Made by a program: the position numbers and the translations under genes
Assembly (NCBI GenBank): GCA_964030785.1
Contig: OZ034969.1
Coordinates: 37,472,001-37,536,000 of the forward strand
DNA: 64,000 bases
Direction: 5' to 3'
From: Siderastrea siderea
Lineage: Eukaryota; Cnidaria; Anthozoa; Scleractinia; Rhizangiidae
Part shown: positions 47,000 through 58,500 of the stretch, piece by piece
How positions within the stretch are numbered: the first letter of the stretch is position 1
How the letters are laid out: each line of letters opens with the position of its first letter
Notes under the pieces: model-generated
Database searches by the model: none
Seen by the model: the letters and a program-made list of their open reading frames with translations, nothing else
What the model was told of the DNA's origin: nothing

Positions 47000-49900
47000 C
47001 ATTGATTCATTGATTCATTGATTCATTGATTGATTAATTTTATTTTTATACCTGTTTCACAATAAACTGTAGAATGTAAAAAGGCGAAGTTTTTCACTTG
47101 TCAATTTTTAATGCCATAAACTGTTTTCCGAGTCTGAGTTGTGTTTTGATAAAGGAAACATTAGTTTTCATAGTCTTCTTCAAGTAAGGCATTTTAAGTG
47201 CTTGTCACGTCACCATTTCATAAGGTCTTGGTCCTGGAGGTCTCACGATAAAGAGAACCCAGTTTCCTGTGGACGCTTTTTGTATACTTGGTTCAAGCCA
47301 TGGAGGAAAAGCGAAGTCTGGCTACTCTTATGTCTTAGATACGGGTCCAGCGTACGATCAACAAGACACAACATCACTACTAGGAGGAAGCGGAGGTGTG
47401 CTTACGTTCTTTTGTCACTTCTACGTATTACATCACATTTCATTTTTAACTCAGTCTCATTCAGTCAAAAGCTCACATTACATTAATAGTGAAGAAATAA
47501 TATCAGCTGATCTCTTGAAGGAATCTTGAAATCGAGAAAGCAACCATACCACCGCATCAAAAATCATTTGAAACTGTAAAACTAACACTGTCAAATTTAG
47601 TAAATAAATGGTTGTATTAACCTTGATCCTCTATCACTCTATCACTTCAGGTACGTGTCTCAATACTTATCCAGGTGCTGCTGCTGGTGGAGGAGCATTA
47701 GAACTTGTAGCAAAGAAAGGATGGATTACCATAAGTAATGAGCTTGCTCTAACTGTTATGGTTGTAGTATATACACAAAAACTAATAATAACATCAAAAC
47801 GTTTCTGGCTGTCCGTGGATGTTGCTCAGCAGTGTACTGCACATTGAAACACGAAAATCTGGCGAAAAGTAAATTTCTTCCAACAAGTGAAAGACAAATT
47901 TCAAACCCTTTCTTTGCAATCTCTCGCAAAAATTATCCACACCTTCCTGGGAGTCAAATGCACCCAAACAGTTTTAACTTACACTTGATCACTATGCGGT
48001 GTGCAGTTCCTGGTTTTTCAAGTTTGATTAGCCGGCTATGCTACGCCCGTCATGATTGACTCATAATCGCCAAACGGCGCGGGAAATTTTAAGATCTTTC
48101 AGTACCTGATGATTGTTTATATCTCTGAACAGAGCACAGACTAGAAAAACTGTTTCAAACAGTTATTGGAAAAGGCTTTTGTGATATCCGGAATAATCAA
48201 GGTCGAGATCAGTGTTATTCTGGATATCACAAAAACCAAACCTAACAATTGTTTTATTACACATCGTTTTAACAAAAATAACGACAAACGCACCGTTTGT
48301 AAGACAAGCCATCTTTTTGTCGTGCTTCCACATAGAAAGATTTCAACACTTCTGCTAACTCTTTCTTGTCTTTCCGGTTCCTGATTTTTTCCCTAAGGTA
48401 CTCGTGAAAGAGTTCCTTTGCCACTTTGGTGGATCTCTTTTCTATTTTCGGTGTCTTTATCTATCAGTAATCTTTCAATTTCTTCCTCAGTTGAAGTAGC
48501 AAATCGGCTTGCCATGTTTTCCTTGGCTGTGTGCAAAGTTGCCACTCGCCACCCGTGAACTACACATTATTCACTTATCTGATTAATCATTATTCGCTAG
48601 TCTAATTACTAAAAAATCTGTAGGGTGCGCTGATTTCCAGAATTAGGCTTTAAGCCAATGAAAGGGCAGATATTGATCACAATGTATAATAATCTACATA
48701 ATATGATCCTCTTATAAAAATGTCTGGAGGTCCATGAGTAAAAGAAGAAGACCCGCAAATTTCCTTCAACGCTCTATAATTGTTGGCGAATCAAAAACTG
48801 GGAATTATGGGAAAAAAACTGAAAAAACTTGCGGCTGTATACAGCAGTGATCGGCTGTTAAGGAGGCTAGGTAATAGTCTAAGACTGTGCAGTGAGTTAT
48901 TCAGTGTGTAATTTATACATATGTAATTACATTCTGTGTTAGATTTGTTATGCGTAATTGATGATGATACCTTTCTACTACGAACAACTACCTGAAAGCT
49001 TGTGCAAATAAAACATGGGAAAGAATAATAACTCAAAAACTGGTCGTTTAACATGTGTGTAATACGTTTGACTGATCAACGTCAACATTTTTAACACTTC
49101 ATCTCTAGCACAAGCGAATTGAACACGCTATAGTAATTGTGTGATTAGGTCAACAGAGGAAGGGTACTTAGATACATTTTGTCAACAAATTCTTCTTATT
49201 TTTTTGTTTTGTTTTTCTTTTAACATGGATATTTATTTTCTCAGTATTATATCTTCTAAGTCCGTTTATCGTTCAATTACTCTTCAGATGCATCAATTAA
49301 AGCCTCAGCTCAGAGTGACACGGACGCCTCAAAACCATGTTCCGGTGGATCAGGCGGACTCATTCGCCTTAAAGCCCAAAAGGTAAGTCCCTTTTGAGTT
49401 CCAGTAATAGCGGAGCCTGCGCGCTAGCGCGTCAGCGGAGCACCATTGCTAAGAGAATTTGGTAACCTATCAAGCCAAGAAATTTTGGTAGTGACGTAAT
49501 AGTCACCTTGCCGTCCGTCCGTACGTCCGTCCGCACCACAGGGCTACCAATATGAAGTGGTACACACTGGATATAACCCTGTGCTGAATCCCATGTTTTT
49601 GGCGCGAAATCGCATGGTGACCCGCGTTGTAGCGAAACAGGCAAAGACAACAAAAGTCAAAAACAAATTTAATAATGGAAAAAAAAGTTCAAAAGAATAC
49701 TCAGTTGTCTTTTTGGTGGAAGGCGAAAAGTCCAATTTAGGCGAAAAAATTTCGCGATAAAGTTCAGGCGAAAAGTTCAAATTTCCCTTTTGGGTTCTGT
49801 TGCGAGCTCGGTCGGCACACCGCTTCAGTTCGCAGCATTTCGCAGCGGTTTCGACGGCAGATATAGCAGAGCTAGTGCCTTTTGGCTTTTTCTACACAAC

Positions 49901-52456
49901 GATGGTTTCTGCGGCGGTCCGTACACATTTTGCCAGGAAAAACACCAGCATTTTCACGTTGATAGGCAGCTTGTCACGAAGAAAGAAATAAGTAGTAAAA
50001 TTAACATTTGACATAACAATAAACGCTCATGGCCTAGTGGACTAATCGCCGGCGTACTACGCATTCGAGCTGAGTTCGGCTCTCAGCGAGGACATGAATT
50101 TTTTTCTTTTTTCTTTTTAATTTAACGACTTGAATGAGAGTATTTTCACAAATTAATAAGTGCCAGCAAAAAAACAGAGCTAAAGCTTTAATTACTAGCA
50201 AGGTCACAGGCAGCGCAAGCTGACGTTGAGAGCTGCGCGTAAATTAGACTGTTTTTTCCACGCCATGCATAATAATGACATCGACTAAATTCAACAGGCG
50301 TGCTAATAGTTCTCTATTTCCGTCAAACCGACCTCTCTGGACTTCGCAGTGTCGCTTTTTGCTTGTGGACAATCTCACTCTACCTCTCCCCGGCTGAGGG
50401 CAGTTTTGTCGTCAAAACGCGGCTCGCAAAGATTCATGTGTGCACTTCAAATGAAAACGCATACCAGGAAAGGTGAGTTTCGCATTTAGGAAGCCCTCAA
50501 ATAATGACCAATACAACAATGAAATAAGGCAAATTTATACTTTTATTTCGAGTTCTTTCTGATTTGTGGCAATTCCATACAAACTCTTAAATGTTGCCGA
50601 TGTCATTATTATGTATGGCGTGGAAAAAAACAGTCTAATTTGTGCGCAGCTCTCAATGTTAGCTTGGGCTGCCTGTGGCAAGGTCTGTATTTTCTTGAAA
50701 TGGTAATGACACCACTGATCAAAGAAAAGAGTACCTGGCTTCCCTCGCCGAAACTATAAATTGGAAACAACACGATGTAAAAGACCGCCATTAGCACTAC
50801 CACCTTTCTTGAAAGTTAAAATTTCGGTGAAAAGCTCGAAGTGCTGGCATTTCCATTTTGGTATCACGGGTCTAATTGACCATAAAATGGAGTTACCATT
50901 TTATAATACAACGCTTTATTTCTCTGGATAAAAATACTTGATACTGCCGTGGCTAAACTCCTCCAAAGAAAGACAAATTTAACTCAACCGTAAATATGTT
51001 GTTCCCCTTTTAAACAATGGCTCACTAATGGTGAGATTCTGGACATTCCGACACGCGTCACGTTTCAAACTGAATACATGTCCGAGTACCTTTCGACCAC
51101 TCCATTTCGATCAAATTTTCAATTTCCTTCAAACTTTTTGTACGAGAAAAGGTTGATATAGGAGTAATGAAAACACATTTCGTTTGTTAGTAATCTTCAG
51201 TATACCCGAGATTTTGAGGCAATTGTTGTTAACAGCCGGAGCCCTCAAAATTGCCCTTTCGTCGAGTCGAAAGTAGCCGATTTTGGGATGTCTGCGGCCG
51301 ACCGCACATTTGTCCACAAAATCTGCCTTTTATACCAGTAACATATACATCATTTTAATTTACAAATATGGTGGCAACAACTGTAACAACTGTAGTGTGA
51401 CTGAGTGCGACTGCACAGCAAGCGTACAAATTTTGAGGGGTACAAATTAAAGTCATACTATAAACGATGCCCAGTTTTACTTCTAGGGCTGTATTTGAAC
51501 AGTTAACAGGGTGCAAATTCGATGGTTCTGTAACGGATTCTATCAATTTCGACGTCTTTTTTCGTTCGCTTCCAGCCGGCGATCACGTGAGCTAAAAGCC
51601 TGAAGACCCCCACTATGTTGCGTGATGAGAGTGAACACTTGTATCATGAGCTCCTGGCTCGGGGGATTGGGTAACCACTCCCTGTGTTCCTGACATTTAA
51701 TAAATTATCCTTACCCTTATATTCATTGTAACAGTCTGTTGACTAAGAAAACGCCAGTGACGGATAAAAGCACAAAGATAAATCCAGGAATGGCACCTGA
51801 AAAATACTACCACCTATATCTTGTTTCAATTGCATTACCGCTGACCGAAACAACACATTTCCTGGCTGATCGTACCGGAAATGACACTGGAAATTTAAAC
51901 GGGAAATCCCTAACTTGTAAGTGACCAGTAATTCGATTGCCTTGCAAACCATTTTAGAAAACTAAGTTACAATCGGAGTAAAGTTTTGATTGTGTTGCGT
52001 TCACGAAAATAACTATAACAAGTAATTTCTAGTAAAAAAATATACGGAACGACTGATTCTTACGGCAGTTAAAGAAAGTCACAGAAGACGAAATACGTAA
52101 AGTAAAAATATGTAACAAAAATTTGCCCTATATTTCGGTTTGCAAGGCAAACCTTCTTCTGGGGCTACAAGAGTAAAATGAGTAAATACTTTACAGGATC
52201 GTTAACATAAACGTTAAAAATTTAATAATAAATGAATATGATAGGTTTTTTGTTGTTGTTTTTTTGTTGTTGTTGTATTTACTCATTTTGCTCTTGTAGC
52301 CACCGATTGCAGCCACCTCTCATCGTTCCCGGCTGCTAGGGATGTTTGCACTGACTCACTGAATTAACTGACTGACAGATTGACTCACTAAATGAATGGA
52401 GTGATTGATTGATTGATTAATTGATTGATTGATTGATTGCGTGATTGATTGATTGG

Positions 52457-52495
<39 letters not shown>

Positions 52496-52496
52496 G

Positions 52497-52548
<52 letters not shown>

Positions 52549-55500
52549 CTGATTGATTGACTGATTGATTGAATGCGATCGACCGATCGACGCAAGGCCA
52601 TTATGCAAGACCACGAAAGCACGTGAGTAAATTAAAACCGCGGGCAGCCAGGGTAGGGGTACTTAGAGTCATGATTGCGCCAACAGCTACCTTTTAAAGG
52701 TAGCCCGAGAGAGCATGGAGTTTGAATGATAACATAACATAACAACACCTTCATTTCACCTCGGATTTACAAGGGTAGCTGTATAGCTAATTTCTCCGAG
52801 AAAGAAAGGACGACGAAAAAATAAATAAATAAATAAATAAAATAGTATTAATAATAAAAATAAAAATAAAATCATATATTATATACAGTACACTAACCTA
52901 CTATTTACATAGGTAACAATAAAAAGAATGATAATAAGAATGAGAATAAGAATGAGAATGATATCAATGTATAAGGACAGGAAAGGTATACGTTTTTTAA
53001 AGGAATTGACTCGCATACACACAGCAGCACTGTGGGAAGATCTCGACAAGCAAATAACGCATATGAGATTTTGATTGTTCCAGTTTATTATTATCACTAC
53101 TGAAACCATCCTTGTCTAGCAGGCATGTTTGACCACCAGCTAGACGACACAAAATTTGAACGCATTCTTCTGAACATGTTGACGAATTGTGCATCTTCTT
53201 GTAAAAGCCAACTGATGTTATATTCTGGCCAACCCTCCCCCCCCCCCCCCGGCAACCTACCTGTCCTATTTTTACTGATTGTTACTACATTTATGTTGCA
53301 ATAGAAATACAAACAATGTCCTTTCATGTTATTTAAACGACTGGTCACCACCAATATCTCCTCGACAAATCAGTTTTTGTAGCCACTACCCTGATTTTAT
53401 AGATCGGGAACGGTATCACACCTGTTGTAGCTACAGTGGAAAGCACGCCCGGAATGGGTGAGAGTATAAAGAGCAAAAGGATGGTGGCCCAACTTTATGT
53501 ATATAACTTTTTCCAGTCATATGCAGCAAATCAGGCTTGGATCGTCTTAAGTTCAGTAGACACGAAAGGACATGTCCTAGACACCTAGACACTTGTCCTA
53601 GCAACAGGTCCCTCGTAGTGTTTGTACAACACGAAGGGACCTGTTGTGGAGTCTTATTACAATCATGTTGCGCAGAGACAAGTCCCTTGCGCGTACACAG
53701 GGGGAGATCTGTCGATAAAGTCCGATTTGGTCTTTGATTAGTTTATTTTACTTGGTCGCAAGGCTTAAAGGAACAAGCTTAGAGATTTTCATTTCAAACC
53801 AGTTTGAATTCGTGGTAGAAGTACCGTGGGCTAAGGTGAGACCATCGACTCAATTTGTAGAAATAGGCAGTTCACAAAAAGGGATATGTTTCAGGGACTT
53901 GTGATAGGGACAAGTTCCCAGGACTTGTCCTTTCGCGTATGCCCATCTTTAAGTGAGAGCTTAACTCCTCTGTATAAACTACCAATCGATTTTTGAATAA
54001 TTTTACGGCGATTTGACAAAGGTTTTGATGAGATGGGAGTAGAGTGCAAGAGATAGATGCAAAAAATACCACCAAGATTCTCTAGACAAGTTATTTTAAA
54101 TAAACGTTGGAGCAATCTCGAATCGATTAATTCAGAAAAATACTGTAAGCCCCGAAAGGTACAGAAAACAACAATTTCAATGATCGTGCCCCCCAAGCCC
54201 CCCTCCCCCCCCCCCCCCAAACAAAAAAAAGCAGAAAAGGAGATAGAGGGCGTTTGAGATATCTTAATTGCAAAAAGGTATTTTTTTTTCTAACAAATGC
54301 CGACGTTAATGGAAGCAAGTTCCGGGGCCCGGCTTGTCCCGAGGGCAACCCGTGCCCTAAATCGCTTTTCTTCGCCAGAGCAGAACCTCTAAAACTGGTG
54401 GCAATTTAATATGACAAAACTTCACAATTTTGTAAGAATAATGCGGAAAGCGTTCGAAATTACTAATCTCTAATTAAATCTGAAAGTCAACGTAGTCTCA
54501 GTCATATTAAATTAACGGAAGAGAAAGACAACTTTCAGCAACCACAATGGCAACGCGAAGGAAAACATCACTTTAAAGTGACTTCACAATCTTTTAAACT
54601 TCTTCGCGATCATTCCAGCTCGTCTAATCTGTCTGATGCAGCCGAACTATCTAGGAGCTGAATTTGTGAGGACGGCGGTACAGTCCAAGAACAAAAACGA
54701 AAATTCGCCGCTTTGAATTTGGTCATTTCACGTGGTAGTTGTGTATAGAACTGCAAATAAATGTACCAAAAATTATAACGCACGTGCAGAGTTACTGTTT
54801 TGCTAGTTAAAGCTTTTCTTTTGTGACGTTTCCGTTAACTGTTGCCGTCGTGTTTGGTTAAGCTCCCTATTATTAGCAAGCAGTCACATTAGAGCTGTTT
54901 ATACGAGTAAATAATACGCGACTTACACAAGACGCGAGGTGACCGTATAAATGGTACAAAAATGCCGTTAGCGACTTACACAAGACAAGTCGCGACTTGT
55001 GGGGGAAGACTAGGGTTGGAAGGCTATGCTTACATAAGCCAAGGCTTATGCAAGACGCGAAGGTGATCGTAAAAAGACATCACGCCTTGCCTATTTTTTT
55101 TTGGCTGCTTATTTAAGACGGGGCATGCGTATATTTTCCCGCCTTTCTTGCTGACTTAAGGCCGCGAGTGACAAGCTGCTCATGAATAAATTTATAAGGC
55201 AAAATTTTGGTGGGGGTCTTACGCCAAAACACTTTATGTCCTGAACGTTTGGACGCCGATTCCGTTGAAACTTAACAGAGAGCTTGGGCAATGGTGGAAG
55301 TGCTACAAGTTTGTTTTTGGTTTGACAGATTGCCTTTTTTGCAATGCTATGAGCTCCCAAAGCTAAGATTTTGTAAAACGCGACTCCGTGTCCAAGTTTT
55401 CTCCTCGTGGAGAAGACAACACTTCTTGATTTTACCACTCATTGATCAGTTAAAATCTTTGTTGTGTCACAACAGAAGCCGATTATAGGATTTCAAGTTC

Positions 55501-58500
55501 CATTGAAAGTTGCAAGCCTTTAAATGAGTAAAATCGTCCTCGTTTAAAATTGAAGCCTTCAATATTTCGTAAAAAAGCCTGTTTGAAAAAATTGCTTCTG
55601 TTGTGACATTCTACAATACACGTAGTTTGTCTCCCTGTTGTATCTTTTCAGGAAATTCTATGCCCGTGCTGTATTCTTGGACACAAAATTGGTGGTTTTA
55701 GGGCTTCCGAAGGCTTACCGAATAAACACGAATAAAAAGTAAGATTATGCTAAGAATGGAAATTAAATTCTCGCAGCTATTGTTCACTATCCAGAAAAGA
55801 ACAATACGTTGCAATTTAGAGATCGCAAAAATTTGGATTGAAGATTATAAGCGTTTTCCAAGCTCTATGTTAGCTATGAGAAGAACTATTGTAGTTTTTG
55901 TTTTGGTGTGTTGGAAAACTTCTAAAAAGTTACTATTAACGTTTGAACGTAAGAAAAGCGAGACTTTCACAGTTCTTTATTTAAAAATACTTAAAAGTCA
56001 CAACGCCGCAGCACACGATTACACGCACGTACAATTATTGATTGAGAAACTGAAAGTTTTACTGAAGAGCCTATTCATTAATATTTCGCGCAGTGTCGCT
56101 ACCATTCGTCGCACTTCGCGCATACGCTTTAAATAAATAAATACTGATGACTTAGTTTCTCACCCGCGGCCTTAAAGGAAAACAACCAGAACGAGAATCG
56201 AGCAGGACAACCAGGACCCGGTCAAGATTTCATCTCACAGCTGCTGTCTTTTACTAGTTCGGAAGATAGGAGAATTTCTTTTTGTACATGATTTTCACAT
56301 ATGGGAATTTTTTAAACTTGGACAAAGAGAGCTGTTTTGCGGTTGAATTTTGTCTAAGAAAGGAGAAAGGAAAACCTCTGGGACAAGGGTAAACAGTGGG
56401 TAGGCAATTTACATATTTTGGTCCGAAAATGGGTAAGCGTTTGTTATACCCAGATGCGCCGTTATCCCTACCCTATAAATTGTGTACGTGCATAAGCCCC
56501 ATTATTGATACATAATGAGCATCAAAATGTTGCAAGGATAAGGATAAGGATAGTTTATTTAACGTCAGCAACACAGGGAGTGGTTGCCCAATCTCCCGAG
56601 CCAGGGGCTCATGATACACGTGTTTGACAAAAAAATATATATCTATGAAAAAGCTAGCTTAAAAAACCAAGAACAAATTAACACAACTAGTTAGTTAATT
56701 ACAGCTAAAAATGCTTATGGGGTTGTGTGCTAGATACAAAGATATTTGACAAAAGGTGACGTCAAAGTAGCAAAAGTTCAAAGGAACCATAATGAAATGA
56801 AAATTGCAAAAACCTTTATTATGAACATGACCACGTAAGCAGTGTAATTTATTAAGTTCTTAGCAATCGTGTGCACTTTTTTAGCCCCCTTGAATGGTTT
56901 AACAAGTGTTGGGTTTACGATCACTTGTACTACCAATGCAACATATAATGGTAAAAAGACCCTAATATTACAGGTAAAACAAACCAAGTTTTCCTTCCAT
57001 GAGAAAAATACAAAGTTAATTGTTGTGATTTCATTATCTCTTGAGACCGTGAAATCGAGTTAATGTAGTTTTTTCTGTTGTTATTACTGGTTACTTAACC
57101 TGTTTATTTATTTGTGTATATTTATTTTTGCAGTTGATATATTTATTTAATCCCTTTATTGATGATTTACCTTTCACTCATGTGTTTATCCCTCTTTGAG
57201 TCTGTTGTTTCCTCTACATGCTGAAAGAAACAACTTTTCAGGAAGTATTAGTACCTCTTGGAGAAAAAATGAACATATACGCGACACCCACAAAGGGAGT
57301 TTTGGGTCCCTTAATGTTTTTTTTTTTTTTCGGTTTTAAAAATTTCAACAATCATTCCTTCCATTGTATGGATCAAACATTTCCCCCCTCAGGGGGTAGG
57401 AAGGAAGCAGTTGTACAAAGGGTGAATCACGTTCTTTTTATAAAGGAATTATATAAAGTGATACACACATGTCATAAACTTAGGGGCATGCTCGTCTTGA
57501 TATAATGTCATTTCTGCCTCACCTAAAAAGCATGAACATGGAACAGCCTGGAGCACCTGCTTGCCGGTGAAAAGCCAAAGCACTTAGCGATTGGCCTTGT
57601 TTATTAAATCTGGGTTTATGTTGTGTTACAACTGCCTCTTTTTCTTGTTTTGGATGTTGGCTTGTGAGAGGCTTAGCAAGGACCTGCGCCATTGGAGTTC
57701 TCTTTGTGCAGGAACATGATGGAAACTGTCTTGTTAGATGCAGAAGCTCATCAGAAAGTGTCCTGATATCATCTTTAAAATGAAAAGGGTTAAATATGTT
57801 TGATAGTGGCATATAATTCCACAAACTGGAGCTATTACTTTTTTTTTTTAATTTTATTAGTTATGCATGCAATACGAGGCGAAGGTGAAACGTCGAATGT
57901 TACATGTGCCCAACTTATATAAATTAGCAAAAACAATAGCTTTTGCTCATTTGCATTAGGTTTGGCACATGTAAAGTTCGGCGCTTAGCCTTGGCCTAAG
58001 AAGGCCTGTAAAGCCTTTATTAGGCATCAGTGAAATTCATGCAGCTACAATAAGTAGCTTTGTAGGGGCAATGAGACGTTTTATTACAGTATGCCAGTCT
58101 TCATGGGTAAATGTGCGCTACTGAATTGTACTTAAAATGATCAAAAGGAAACTTGTTGTCATTTCTTCAAAGTATTAGGGGACATCCCACTGCATGATTG
58201 TGAACTACATTTTGTTTTTGATGTGTAGGCCTCTTTGATTTCCTTTGCCACTGCTCCTCCCTTTTTGTTCCTGTATTCTTGTTTGAGTTTTCTTTGTGGT
58301 TACTGGAGTTTTCATTAAAATAGAGAGCTGCAGTTTGGAGTTTGAAAATTGATCAACAGCTAAACTCAATCATTATCCATTCCTCATGCTTGTTCCACAC
58401 ACCCTCTTCTATAATACATTAAGTAATTGATAGTATCTTATTTTGATGACCACTGTTAGAAGTTGAAGTTGGGTCTGTGTCTACCGCCGAGTCTCCAGTG

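Noticed and set aside
50024..50110. Functional tRNA gene
   Set aside because: The A- and B-box words are weak and no proper cloverleaf can be drawn by hand.
52356..52622. Minus-strand Ser-Ile-Asn-Gln repeat proteins
   Set aside because: They are translations of an (ATTG)n array in two frames.
55747..56136. 129-codon frame as a gene
   Set aside because: No recognised domain, lies in an intron of a better-supported gene, and its composition is like the surrounding AT-rich DNA.
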